Shown in pieces: positions 51,857 through 60,700 of a stretch of 64,000 nucleotides of DNA (within the stretch, counting starts at the first letter, position 1; each line of letters starts with the position of its first letter). The notes under the pieces were generated by a model, which worked only from the letters and a program-made list of their open reading frames with translations, was not told where the DNA came from and did not search any database. The translations under genes were made by a program, and so were the position numbers. Source of the stretch: an uncultured Ruminiclostridium sp. (GTDB lineage Bacteria > Bacillota > Clostridia > Oscillospirales > Ruminococcaceae); assembly GCA_947630175.1 (NCBI GenBank), contig CANRGJ010000006.1, positions 1-64,000 on the forward strand, in the 5' to 3' direction.

Positions 51857-52012
51857 CAGTTGACAATTGACAATTGACAGTTGAAAATTATGGTATCGCC
51901 TGCGGCGATAGATTTAGAATATCACCTACAAATTTCCGCCTGTCAATCCAAATCCGTCCGCAAAGCGGACACCACAACTGTACACTGTCCACTGTACACT
52001 GTCAACTATCCA
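51857..52012. repeat. Intergenic element with inverted arrays of heptamer-like repeats
   Basis: At one end TTGACAA, TTGACAA, TTGACAG and TTGAAAA run head to tail (about 51860-51888). At the other end GTACACT, GTCCACT, GTACACT and GTCAACT do so in the opposite sense (about 51981-52009). The middle has CGCCTGCGGCG and CCGTCCGCAAAGCGGAC dyads. The whole looks like a small non-coding repeat or mobile element of about 155 bases between rpsP and ffh. Confidence 0.55.
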
Positions 52013-53352
52013 ACCGGTGGCAGCCCTTGCATCGGGAATCTCGGGAACCGTTTTTTCTTCCCGTTTTTCCCCGTGAACTGCTTCATCATCTTCTGCATCA
52101 TATCAAATTGCTTCAGCAAAGCGTTCACGTCCTCCACCTTGGTGCCGCTGCCCGCCGCTATCCTGCGCTTGCGCTTGGCGTCGATGAGGGAAGGCTTTTC
52201 CCGTTCCTTTTTGGTCATAGAATAGATGATAGCCTTGGTGTGGACCATCTTGCTCTCGTCTATGTCCTCCTCGTTTATTTTTCCCGCCACGCCGGGCAGC
52301 ATTTTTATAATGGAGCTTATGCTCCCCATTTTCTCAATTTGCTGAAACTGCGCCAGCAGGTCGTTCATATCGAACTTGTTCTCCTGCATCTTTTTGGCAA
52401 GGCGAAGCTGTTCTTCTTCGTCAACGGCGGTCTTAGCCTTTTCGATAAGGGAAAGAACGTCCCCCATTCCCAATATTCTGTCCGCCATACGGTCAGGGTG
52501 GAATGGCTCAAGGTCGTCTATCTTTTCGCCTACGCCCGCAAATTTAACAGGCTTTCCCGTAACGGCTAGCACCGATAAAGCCGCGCCGCCCCTCGTATCG
52601 CCGTCCAGCTTTGTGAGGACCACGCCTGTTATCTCCAGCGCCTCGTTAAACGCCTGAGCGACATTAACAGCGTCCTGACCTGTCATAGAGTCCACCGTCA
52701 GCAGTATCTCGTTGGGCGAGACCTCGGCGACAATGTTTTTAAGCTCCTCCATAAGCTGTTCGTCAATGTGCAGACGACCAGCAGTATCGAGAATTACCAC
52801 GTCATAGCCGTTGTCCCTTGCGTATTTTACGCTTTCTCCAGCAATAGTGACAGGATTTGTCTGTCCCATTTCAAAGACCTTTGCCCCTGCGCTTTCTCCC
52901 ACTATTTTAAGCTGTTCGATAGCGGCGGGACGGTAAATATCGCAGGCGGCAAGCAAGGGACGCCTGTTCAGCCCTTTTAAATACTTCGCCAGCTTAGCGG
53001 CGTGAGTAGTCTTACCTGCGCCCTGCAAGCCGCACATCATAATGACGCAGGGCGGCTTTGAGGGGAAATCTATCTTCTGGGTGGTGTTGCCCATCAGCTT
53101 TCTCAGCTCGTCGTGAACGATGTCTATAACCTGCTGAGCAGGAGTGAGGCTGTTCATCACTTCGCTTCCCACTGCTCTTTCGCTGACGCTTGCCACAAAG
53201 TCCTTTACCACCTTGTAGCTTACGTCCGCCTCAAGCAGAGCCATACGCACCTCGCGCATTGCGTCCTTGACGTCCTTTTCGCTGAGCTTGCCGTGATTTT
53301 TCAGATTTTTGAAAATTCGGGACAGCTTATCCGACAATCCTTCAAACGCCAT
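52006..53352 (-). CDS. ffh: Signal recognition particle protein Ffh
   Basis: SRP54-type GTPase that targets ribosomes translating membrane proteins; 448 residues. The N domain is followed by the G domain with G1 GLQGAGKTTHAAKLA, G3 DTAGR and G4 TKLDGDTRGGAA. The Met-rich M domain (about 300-448) binds 4.5S RNA and signal sequences (KRRIAAGSGTKVEDVNALLKQFDMMQKMMK). AAGGAGC precedes the ATG. It is 9 bases downstream of ylxM. The C-terminal end touches the repeat element at 51857-52012. Confidence 0.98.
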   Translation of the reverse strand: MAFEGLSDKLSRIFKNLKNHGKLSEKDVKDAMREVRMALLEADVSYKVVKDFVASVSERAVGSEVMNSLTPAQQVIDIVHDELRKLMGNTTQKIDFPSKPPCVIMMCGLQGAGKTTHAAKLAKYLKGLNRRPLLAACDIYRPAAIEQLKIVGESAGAKVFEMGQTNPVTIAGESVKYARDNGYDVVILDTAGRLHIDEQLMEELKNIVAEVSPNEILLTVDSMTGQDAVNVAQAFNEALEITGVVLTKLDGDTRGGAALSVLAVTGKPVKFAGVGEKIDDLEPFHPDRMADRILGMGDVLSLIEKAKTAVDEEEQLRLAKKMQENKFDMNDLLAQFQQIEKMGSISSIIKMLPGVAGKINEEDIDESKMVHTKAIIYSMTKKEREKPSLIDAKRKRRIAAGSGTKVEDVNALLKQFDMMQKMMKQFTGKNGKKKRFPRFPMQGLPPVG

Positions 53353-53361
53353 AAATGCTCC

Positions 53362-53685
53362 TTAATAAATATCCTTCAGCTTTTCGGCAAGCTCCATGGC
53401 GGCTTTTTTCTTTCCGCTTTTGATGAGAGCCTTAAGCTGATCTACCGTATCGTTCAGCTCGCCCCGCTTGCGGAAAAGCCCCAGAGCGTCCTCCAGCTCG
53501 TCCAGCCTTTCCTCGCTTTTGTCAATGCAGTTGAACACGCCCTGACGGGTTATGCCTATCTCCTTGGAGATCTCGCTGAGAGACAGGTCGTCAATGTAGT
53601 ACATATCCAGCGTATTCTGCTGTCTTTGTGTGAAAAGCGGGCGGTAAAGCACGAAATATTCCGCTTTTTTAAGGTCTTTTGACAT
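53362..53685 (-). CDS. ylxM: YlxM-type helix-turn-helix SRP regulator
   Basis: A 107-residue protein with a sigma-70 region 4-like HTH (LFTQRQQNTLDMYYIDDLSLSEISKEIGITRQGVFNCIDKSEERL). YlxM (p13) proteins associate with the SRP in Firmicutes and are encoded before ffh, as here. The ATG at 53685 is used because the longer frame adds only a Lys-rich stretch; the ribosome binding site is weak. Confidence 0.93.
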   Translation of the reverse strand: MSKDLKKAEYFVLYRPLFTQRQQNTLDMYYIDDLSLSEISKEIGITRQGVFNCIDKSEERLDELEDALGLFRKRGELNDTVDQLKALIKSGKKKAAMELAEKLKDIY

Positions 53686-53813
53686 AATTATCCACTTTCT
53701 CTTTTTCTTATTTTCGGCAAGTGCCAATTCTTTTTAGTTGTCAGCGTCAAACGCCTTTGTTATTATATCAGCAAGGAGAAAAAAAGTCAAGGGGTTTATT
53801 TGATTTTTTCAAA

Positions 53814-53846
53814 AATTTTCCCTGCGGCAATCGCAGGGAAATTTTT
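53814..53846. terminator. Bidirectional terminator
   Basis: TTTCCCTGCG (53817-53826) pairs with CGCAGGGAAA (53832-53841) around a 5-nt loop, with A and T tracts on both sides. It lies downstream of the VanZ-like gene (leftward) and in front of the ylxM region. Confidence 0.8.
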
Positions 53847-53866
53847 ATTCAGAAGTATTCAAGTCT

Positions 53867-54544
53867 TTATTCATTTATATCCTCCGCCGACAGCCTGCAT
53901 TTTTCCAAAAACGTCGGGAACAGGGCTTTGATTAACAGATAAATCAGAAATCCCAGAATCCCTCCCAACGTATTGCAGATCACATCGTCAATATTGCCGT
54001 CACGCCCGATGAACGGCTGAACGAATTCAATAAAAACCGTAAACGCAAAGGACGCAAGCGCTATCTTCGGAAAGCTCACCTTTTTGCTTACAACAGGCAG
54101 AAAAAGCCCAAGCGGGATAAATAAAGCGACGTTTTCCACATTGTCTGCAATTTGCAGTATCAATTCAAAACGCGAAAGATAATGCCCTGAATACGTGACA
54201 AAATGCGTCCACAAAAGAGGCACGAGCCGCCATTTGCGAAACGTCACTGCGGGCATTGAAAACGAACGGAAGGTCAACATTTTCCAGAGCTGGTGCCAGA
54301 AATCCGTGGGCGTCAGCGTTATGCAAACCGTACCCACGAGCCAGCACAGCAACAGCAGTCTTATTATTTCATTCGGCCTTATTCTCCTGCGTATATCGGC
54401 AAACTCGGCGCCGAATAAGCGCTTGTGTTCTCTCCTGCGTATCAGCCAGTATATCAATGCCGCCAAGACTATTACAGGGAAAACCTCGGCTGCTGTTCTG
54501 ATACCCAGCAGGCTTATGAGCCTTTTTATGTCAATTTCAGTCAT
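53867..54544 (-). CDS. VanZ-family membrane protein
   Basis: A 225-residue membrane protein with about five membrane segments. VENVALFIPLGLFLPVV, FVQPFIGRDGNIDDVICNTLGGILGFLIY matches the VanZ signature, especially the Arg-Asp and DD-x-x-x-N-x-x-G pattern. VanZ-like proteins give low-level teicoplanin resistance when linked to van genes, but most, as here, have no van context and unknown roles. GGAGG precedes the ATG. Confidence 0.9.
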   Translation of the reverse strand: MTEIDIKRLISLLGIRTAAEVFPVIVLAALIYWLIRRREHKRLFGAEFADIRRRIRPNEIIRLLLLCWLVGTVCITLTPTDFWHQLWKMLTFRSFSMPAVTFRKWRLVPLLWTHFVTYSGHYLSRFELILQIADNVENVALFIPLGLFLPVVSKKVSFPKIALASFAFTVFIEFVQPFIGRDGNIDDVICNTLGGILGFLIYLLIKALFPTFLEKCRLSAEDINE

Positions 54545-54627
54545 ATTACCTCCGCTGAACAGTTTTGGAGCTTTTCACTCTTTTTCAGTTGCAAAAGCGT
54601 TTTATTTATGATACAATAATAACGTGT

Positions 54628-55170
54628 TTACTTTTCTTCTTTTTTCTTTCTGAAAATGAACACCTTGCTGAAAATATAGTTCAGCACCAGAATGAACACG
54701 CTGGAAACCGCCTTTGCGAAAAATTCCCACAGCGCTCCGCTTATGCCCGTAAGGTCCACCATCAGGAACATTATCAATATCCCCACGAAAAGCGTAATGA
54801 CCCTCGCCCCGTAAAAGCCTGCGCACTCAGCTATTATGCGAGCCCCTCTCGCCTTGCTCTCAAACACCCATATTCTGTTTGTGACGTAAGCGAAAGTTAC
54901 CGAGCATACCCAGGCGAGAAAGGTGGGAAGCACCGTACTGCTTTCCGTGCCGAACACCGCCGTGAGATTGAACACCCAGCGCAAAAACGCAGGAACGCTG
55001 TTTTCGTCAGGGAAAACAAATCGGAAAACAAAGTACGCCACGAAATCCACCAGCGTCGTCAGCACGCCGAATATGACGTAGTTGCATATTTCCTTGTATT
55101 GAAGATACAGCCCCTTCCATTCCTTCGGGTGCAGGGCTCTTTTGCATATATCCTTTATATCGATATTCAT
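54628..55170 (-). CDS. GtrA-family membrane protein
   Basis: A 180-residue protein with four membrane segments: EICNYVIFGVLTTLVDFVAYFVF, a second around LPTFLAWVCSVTFAYVTNRIWVFESKA (the GtrA hallmark NRxWVF), and two more toward the end. GtrA proteins are thought to flip polyprenyl-linked sugars for glycan decoration. No glycosyltransferase is adjacent. AAAGGAC precedes the ATG. It is divergent from the CorC-like gene. Confidence 0.9.
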   Translation of the reverse strand: MNIDIKDICKRALHPKEWKGLYLQYKEICNYVIFGVLTTLVDFVAYFVFRFVFPDENSVPAFLRWVFNLTAVFGTESSTVLPTFLAWVCSVTFAYVTNRIWVFESKARGARIIAECAGFYGARVITLFVGILIMFLMVDLTGISGALWEFFAKAVSSVFILVLNYIFSKVFIFRKKKEEK

Positions 55171-55188
55171 TTTTCTGTCCTTTATTTT

Positions 55189-55217
55189 TTGTTTTTAAGC
55201 TACTGGAATATTATACT
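55189..55217 (+). promoter_or_regulatory. Promoter of the CorC/HlyC-like gene
   Basis: TTGTTT (55189-55194), 17-nt spacer, TATACT (55212-55217), about 50 bases before the start codon. Confidence 0.5.
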
Positions 55218-55267
55218 ATACATCGGCTCATTTTTCAAGCGTTAATGAAAGGAACGTCAAAATTCAG

Positions 55268-56533
55268 ATGGGAACAGTCATAGCAATAGTTATCCTGATA
55301 TTTCTATCCGCCTTTTTCTCCGCCGCAGAGACCGCCTTTACAGGCGCCAACCGCATACGCCTTAAAAATATGGCGGAGGAGGGCTCAAAAAGTGCGGAGA
55401 TTGCTCTTAAAGTAATTGAAAAATATGACAAATGCCTGACCACTATTTTGGTGGGAAACAACATCGTGAACATCGCCACCTCATCTCTTGCCACCATTTT
55501 GTGCGTATCTCTCTTTGCGGAGCGTGGACCTGTCATAGCTACCGCCGCCACTACCGTTATCGTTCTCATTTTCGGCGAGATAACTCCCAAGACCATAGCC
55601 AAAGGCAACGCTGAAAAAGCGGCGCTTTTCTTCGGCAGGATACTGTGGATACTGATGATAATACTTACCCCGATCTCCGCAATATTCCTTCTGATACAAA
55701 AGGGAGCGTCAAAGCTGTTCAACAGAAATTCCGACGTATCCGTCACCGAGCAGGAGCTTATGCACATAATCGACGAGATAGAGGACGAGGGCGTGCTGGA
55801 GGAGCAGGAAAGCACCCTTGTGCGCAACGCCCTTGAATTTGACGAGACCACCGCCGAGCAGATAATGCAGCCCCGTGTTAACGTTGTGGGCGTTGAGCTT
55901 TACGACGATATTGAAACGGCAAACGAGCTTTTCCGCAGCGAGGCGTACACCAGACTTCCTGTTTACGAAAAATCCCTTGACCATATAGTGGGGGTTATCA
56001 GCTACCGTGATTTCTCACAGAAAATGCTTGCGGGGGAGGATTTCACCATACGGGACATCATCACCGACATAATGTATATCCCGAGCCTTATGCACATCTC
56101 CGAGCTGCTGAAGAAAATGCAGCGTGAAAAGGAGCATATCGCAGTGGTAGTGGACCAGTACGGCGGCACAGCGGGGATAGTCACCCTTGAGGACGTTTTA
56201 GAGGAGCTTGTGGGAGAGATATGGGACGAAAACGACATAGTAAGCACCCCCGTCCGCTTTTTAAATGAAAAGACCTTCAGAGTAAGCGGAGAAGTCTCCA
56301 AAATGGACTTTAACCGCTACTTTGAAAGTCAGGAAATGGATTACGAGATAGACGGCGATTTCAACACCGTAGGCGGCTGGGTACTGGAGCTTTTCGGCAG
56401 GATACCCGAAGCGGGCGACACCGTTGAAACGGAGGATTTCATAATAACCGTGGAAACTCTCAACGAGCGCCGAATAGGCAGCCTTAAATTCATTATCAAG
56501 GAAAAGAGCGAAGAGTCAGGAAAACAAGCCTGA
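55268..56533 (+). CDS. CNNM/CorC-HlyC family transporter
   Basis: A 421-residue membrane protein of the DUF21-CBS-CorC_HlyC architecture, relatives of which transport magnesium or cobalt (MpfA/YhdP type). The N-terminal DUF21 domain has three or four membrane segments and NRIRLKNMAEEGSKSA, LVGNNIVNIATSSLAT and FGEITPKTIAKGNAEKAA. A CBS pair (about 205-325: MQPRVNVVGVE, DQYGGTAGIVTLEDVLEELVGEI) and a C-terminal CorC_HlyC domain follow. The older name hemolysin is not supported functionally. AAAGGAAC lies upstream of the ATG. Confidence 0.94.
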   Translation: MGTVIAIVILIFLSAFFSAAETAFTGANRIRLKNMAEEGSKSAEIALKVIEKYDKCLTTILVGNNIVNIATSSLATILCVSLFAERGPVIATAATTVIVLIFGEITPKTIAKGNAEKAALFFGRILWILMIILTPISAIFLLIQKGASKLFNRNSDVSVTEQELMHIIDEIEDEGVLEEQESTLVRNALEFDETTAEQIMQPRVNVVGVELYDDIETANELFRSEAYTRLPVYEKSLDHIVGVISYRDFSQKMLAGEDFTIRDIITDIMYIPSLMHISELLKKMQREKEHIAVVVDQYGGTAGIVTLEDVLEELVGEIWDENDIVSTPVRFLNEKTFRVSGEVSKMDFNRYFESQEMDYEIDGDFNTVGGWVLELFGRIPEAGDTVETEDFIITVETLNERRIGSLKFIIKEKSEESGKQA

Positions 56534-56907
56534 TTTACCGCAGATGATAACATCTGTTCTGCCCTGCACGTTTCCCGACCGAGAGAAAAAACAAAATTGC
56601 AACTGCGGGTTGCAAAATTTCCAATCCCGATTGGTGTACTGCCGGAGGTTGCAAGGCAGTCGGTTTCCAAATGGTAGCTTGAAGTTTAACAAACTTAAGG
56701 ATACCAACACAAACATGCACTATAACGGTATTGTTTTACAAATAGAATGATAGCATTGATAAATTTGCTGTAATTTATTGTGTAATATAAAAGTATTTTT
56801 ATTCTGCCCTATGATCACGTACTTACAAGGAGTTATTTTACAAGGAGTTATTTTAATACAAAAAATATATTAATCACATAAATTAATGAGCTATTTTTTG
56901 CTTTTCA
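56534..56907. other. Non-coding boundary region
   Basis: No gene seen. Composition changes here from the GC-rich core to the AT-rich accessory block. It holds short dyads (GCAAC/GTTGC and CTGCC/GGCAG, about 56590-56660) and the tandem repeat at 56825-56854. Confidence 0.5.
56825..56854. repeat. Tandem duplication of 15 bases
   Basis: ACAAGGAGTTATTTT occurs twice in a row in the AT-rich stretch beyond the end of the accessory operon. It contains a ribosome-binding-site-like AAGGAG, but no gene follows it. Confidence 0.8.
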
Positions 56908-57465
56908 TTATTTATTTGAAACAATAAGTTCCCAAAAGTTCCTTTCAATATCAATATATTTATGGTAAGCATATGTAATAAAATTAGCATTTTTTTCAAT
57001 ATGTAACCATATAGGAATATTTATCCATACAACCAGTATTATTGATAATATTATAGAAAGACCGATGAATGGCTTTTTAGGCTGATTTTGATATTGTAGA
57101 GTTCCGTTATTGTAGAGTAACTGTTTTCCGTTTTTATCATATAAAGGAATTTTTCTAATATATGCACTCTCTATAAATATTTGAAGCTTAGAAATCAAAG
57201 AATAAATGGTACCAAAAAAGTCGGTTATAGTTTGATCCAAACTGATAAACTTTTTTCCTCCCGCTTTATGAATGACATGAATCAAATTATTTAATAGTTG
57301 ATAAATTAACAGCCAAATAAATTTTATTGATTTTGGTATCAACGATATGACTTTAAAAATCATACGAGAGAAAAGTACATAAAAAACCCATAATATAAAG
57401 AACACTATAAAAGTGCGCCAAAAAATAGGAATATCAAATATTTTATTTAATATTTCATTATCCAT
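56908..57465 (-). CDS. Small membrane protein, last gene of the protease/Trypco1 operon
   Basis: A 185-residue protein of unknown family. Hydrophobic segments lie at about 15-37, 45-66 and 132-156, with a polar middle part (about 67-130, including YDKNGKQLLYNNGTLQYQNQP). A plausible role is the membrane anchor or effector of the system, but that is inference from position. The ATG at 57465 with GGAGAAG upstream overlaps the previous stop by 8 bases, so its translation should be coupled. Confidence 0.75.
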   Translation of the reverse strand: MDNEILNKIFDIPIFWRTFIVFFILWVFYVLFSRMIFKVISLIPKSIKFIWLLIYQLLNNLIHVIHKAGGKKFISLDQTITDFFGTIYSLISKLQIFIESAYIRKIPLYDKNGKQLLYNNGTLQYQNQPKKPFIGLSIILSIILVVWINIPIWLHIEKNANFITYAYHKYIDIERNFWELIVSNK

Positions 57466-58390
57466 TTGACGCTTCTCCGTTCTCATCCGGAAGTAATTCG
57501 TTTAATGTTTTGTCTGAAGAAATGTTTTCTGATTCTGTATTATCTGTCTTTAGTAGATTATTAATGGAAATGTTGCCTATTGGCATTTTTTCCAAAATTG
57601 AATTAATATTTTGTTCAGCACAACTGTCTGATATAATATTTTCTTTTTGTAAATTATATATGAACTCAATCATCTTTTTAATGTCTTCAAGTTTATTGTA
57701 TCCTTCTTTGCGATTTGATTCATATAAATTGTTTATAGCTGTTTTTAAATCACTATCGCCTGATACAACTTGTGTTAGGATTGACAATTCTTTGGTTACA
57801 TCGGTAAGTTTTTCTGCTTCCCCTACTTTATGCTTTTCTACACGAACATTAAGTGTGGCGTCTGACATATCTTTTATAAAATCTACTGCATTTTCAGATG
57901 GTTCAGCATCTGCAGAAAGAACACTATATTTAATGCCTAGTTGCGGCAATAAGTATTTTTCTGATGTGAGTTTATTATAAAGAGCGTAGTCAAAAGAATT
58001 GTCGGTTAATTCATATTGTTTTGCTAATGGAGTGACGACATGAGCTAAAGAAGATTTAATACTTTCTGATAAATCATATGATTTCATATTTGAATAATAT
58101 AAAATAGAATTCTCCACACAGCCTTCAACATCAATGAAAATTGTAAATTCATATGGTTTGTTTTTGCTTACAACATTAAAAGAAATATTGAGCAAAAAAG
58201 GCAATGTAGAAACTCTGACAACCTTGACATAGTTTCCCTTGCGAATATCTTTAGTTGTTAGAAAGTCATCTACTTTTTTTGCTATTCCATCAGATGTGAC
58301 AAGCAATGTATCTTGACCTGATGCTCTTTCGGGAATTTTAGGAAATAGACCCCCGTTATACTGAAGTTCGCTTTTAATTAAATTTGTCAT
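57458..58390 (-). CDS. Unrecognised 310-residue protein, possibly SPFH-like
   Basis: No firm family. The first 180 residues have the strand pattern of an SPFH/band-7 domain (YVKVVRVSTLPFLLNISFNVVS, EFTIFIDVEGCVENSILYYSN, then an L-x-x-L-G-I-K-Y-S-V-LSADAEPSE run like the end of that fold). This is a by-eye resemblance only. Residues 180-310 are helical and charged, with a likely coiled coil (ELSILTQVVSGDSDLKTAINNLYESNRKEGYNKLEDIKKMIEFIYN as several heptads). It overlaps the upstream gene by 4 bases (ATGA) and the membrane-protein gene by 8. Confidence 0.6.
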   Translation of the reverse strand: MTNLIKSELQYNGGLFPKIPERASGQDTLLVTSDGIAKKVDDFLTTKDIRKGNYVKVVRVSTLPFLLNISFNVVSKNKPYEFTIFIDVEGCVENSILYYSNMKSYDLSESIKSSLAHVVTPLAKQYELTDNSFDYALYNKLTSEKYLLPQLGIKYSVLSADAEPSENAVDFIKDMSDATLNVRVEKHKVGEAEKLTDVTKELSILTQVVSGDSDLKTAINNLYESNRKEGYNKLEDIKKMIEFIYNLQKENIISDSCAEQNINSILEKMPIGNISINNLLKTDNTESENISSDKTLNELLPDENGEASNG

Positions 58391-59949
58391 AATGTTACTA
58401 ATTCCTTTTCAATTGTAATTTTGTTTTTTAAAAACTGTGCAATTTCTTTTGCGACTTTATTTTCATTTTTTATATTTTTAAGAAAAAGTAATATGTCGTT
58501 TAGGTATTTTGGAGAATTCTTTGATATAATGTAAAAAAAACTTTTCAGTCCATTTAACAGCGGGTCCTGAATATCATAATCATTTATTTCTTCGATATAT
58601 GCATTTAAAATTTCAAAAAGTATATGCCTACTGTTATAGTCGGAAATAATGCTTATAATGATCGGTTCCATATTTTCAACCTGTTGCTTATTGTCAAAAG
58701 TAATCAAGGGTAAGTTTATTTTTTTCCTATTGACGAATGTGTAGGAATAGGATACAAACATTAAAAATATTAATTGAGCTTTTGATAAATATTTCTCTTT
58801 GGTTTCAATAAAAATTCTTATGAATATTTTTGAAATCATAGTTCTTAATTTTAATGATGTCATCATTTTTCCGCTTATAAGCCTAAAGAATCTGTCATTT
58901 TCCTCATCAAAGCTATTTAATATTTTATAATATAATGTAGCTTCAATTTCAGAAGCAAATGATAAGTCAGACTTATAATCTGAAAATATAACAAAGGGGA
59001 CCTCCCATAGCCAATTTTGAGAAGAAGCCCATTGCCTTAAAAGCTCTAAAGCATTTTTATTTGTATCCTTGTCCTTTAAAAGAGTAAATAATAAGGCGGT
59101 TAATAAATTCTTATTTGATGGATTTGAGGTTAATTGCATAAAAAGCCTGTTTAAAGAATCACTGAAATCAAGCTTAATAATATTGACCATTGCATTTATA
59201 AAGCATTTTGCCTTGAATGAACCGTTATTGATATGTGCACTTGAGTAAGATTCAATAAGCCAGGATGTAATTTGATTTCGCAACAGCGGGAACATTTCCC
59301 AAAAGTTGGCCATCACTTTATCATGTTGTTCCGGAAAATAAACACATTTTTCGGAAACATTTTCAAAACATGACGTATATGTAATTACACCGGTTTCTGC
59401 TCCTATAATTGATAAAATTGTGTTCAACGATATAAAAGGATTTTTAAAAGTATTGTCCTCCTCACCTTTTTCGTTTAAGTTCACTGGAAGACGACGCATT
59501 AAATGTTCCGCCAGACTTTGCAAACTGCTGACAGGGACATATTCAAATAGGCTTATTGATATGGCGTACGCAAAGTGCAGACTATTTTTATATTTATAAA
59601 CAAATTCAGAGCACTCAGATTGATTATACAGCTTATAATTTTTTTCAGTTATCTTTGATTTTTCAACTTTATCAGTTTTAATTGACGTGATGTCACCCAA
59701 CATTTGATCAATATTAAAAATATATTGTGTTGATATATTTCCGTCAATTTGTGTACTAAATTTAGATTCAATAGCTTTTTGTATATGACTATAAATCTGA
59801 TCATGTCTAAATGTTTCGTGTGTTAATGACTTTGATGGAGTGTTCGCAGAAATTGTATCATCAAACTCGTGATTGTTTTCTTTACCATTATTCTGTACTT
59901 CTGTATCAGGAATTTTAGTGTTATCATCCGTTATGAATTCAGTTATCAT
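58387..59949 (-). CDS. Large helical protein of the protease/Trypco1 operon
   Basis: A 520-residue protein with no recognised family. The first 95 residues are polar and probably disordered. The remainder is rich in Leu, Ile, Phe and Asn and looks all-helical, possibly a helical-repeat scaffold; hydrophobic helices such as LIFLMFVSYSYTFV could also be membrane-associated. No catalytic motif was seen. It overlaps the protease gene by 4 bases (ATGA) and the following gene by 4, so the genes are translationally coupled. It may be the protease target or the sensor; that is inference from the operon. Confidence 0.65.
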   Translation of the reverse strand: MITEFITDDNTKIPDTEVQNNGKENNHEFDDTISANTPSKSLTHETFRHDQIYSHIQKAIESKFSTQIDGNISTQYIFNIDQMLGDITSIKTDKVEKSKITEKNYKLYNQSECSEFVYKYKNSLHFAYAISISLFEYVPVSSLQSLAEHLMRRLPVNLNEKGEEDNTFKNPFISLNTILSIIGAETGVITYTSCFENVSEKCVYFPEQHDKVMANFWEMFPLLRNQITSWLIESYSSAHINNGSFKAKCFINAMVNIIKLDFSDSLNRLFMQLTSNPSNKNLLTALLFTLLKDKDTNKNALELLRQWASSQNWLWEVPFVIFSDYKSDLSFASEIEATLYYKILNSFDEENDRFFRLISGKMMTSLKLRTMISKIFIRIFIETKEKYLSKAQLIFLMFVSYSYTFVNRKKINLPLITFDNKQQVENMEPIIISIISDYNSRHILFEILNAYIEEINDYDIQDPLLNGLKSFFYIISKNSPKYLNDILLFLKNIKNENKVAKEIAQFLKNKITIEKELVTL

Positions 59950-60683
59950 AAAACAATATCCCCATTTAATGTTTCTATATTTACATTTTTTTGTGGTCCG
60001 ATATTTCCGTTGTTTATAATAGAAAATTTTGATTTGTAATCAACTGCAGGATTTTCCGGAATAACATTTGTATTTTCATCTACATCATTTTGCATTGCAT
60101 TGGAAAGCATGTCCGAAAATTTTTCAGTAATAACTTCAATTGGAATTGCAGTTGCAACATATAACATGGAACCTTTCTCACGAATCGACTGTGGAACCGT
60201 CTTTATCATGCCAACAACCCTTCCGCTTTTATTAATCAATGGGGCTCCGCTGAATCCATGACATATTTCGTTTGCATTTTTCAGTTCAATAAGCTTTTCG
60301 GGAGATATGCGCTCGAATACAGGATGAGCTATTGCGCCGATGAAACTACCATCTGGAAATCCCATGGTACTGTAAGTTTCTCCGATAACTCTGCAGCATG
60401 ATAAGCAATATCCTTCTTTGCAGACTGATATGTCAGAACGGTCGACACAAAGAATAGCTGCATCAATCTTATCACTTAGTTTAAATAAAGTAGATTTAAA
60501 TAATCGATCAGAGCCTTCAAATTTAATTTCAACTCTGTTTCCTATATTGTAGCAATTTGCTTTTTTTAATATGTGATAACAAGTTAATATAAAGCATGAA
60601 TTGTATATTAAAAATCCCGTACCCAAGCTTTCAATTTTTGTTTCGTTCGTTTTAACGATATTTACAATATTTAAAGAATTCAT
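59946..60683 (-). CDS. Trypsin-like serine protease
   Basis: A 245-residue trypsin-fold protease without a signal peptide, hence cytoplasmic. The catalytic triad is complete: His37 (LTCYHIL), Asp74 (KIDAAIL) and Ser145 (GFSGAPL). The C-terminal tail (about 215-245, IINNGNIGPQKNVNIETLNGDI) resembles the short glycine/asparagine strand segments found at the ends of proteins in bacterial conflict systems. GGGGATG lies upstream of ATG at 60683; an in-frame ATG at 60713 overlaps the previous gene and has no good site. It lies directly after a Trypco1-like gene, the association that gave that domain its name. Confidence 0.88.
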   Translation of the reverse strand: MNSLNIVNIVKTNETKIESLGTGFLIYNSCFILTCYHILKKANCYNIGNRVEIKFEGSDRLFKSTLFKLSDKIDAAILCVDRSDISVCKEGYCLSCCRVIGETYSTMGFPDGSFIGAIAHPVFERISPEKLIELKNANEICHGFSGAPLINKSGRVVGMIKTVPQSIREKGSMLYVATAIPIEVITEKFSDMLSNAMQNDVDENTNVIPENPAVDYKSKFSIINNGNIGPQKNVNIETLNGDIVL

Positions 60684-60700
60684 TTTACATCCCCTATAAA

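Noticed and set aside
53867..54544. Glycopeptide resistance locus because of the VanZ-like gene
   Set aside because: No vanHAX or van regulators are present.
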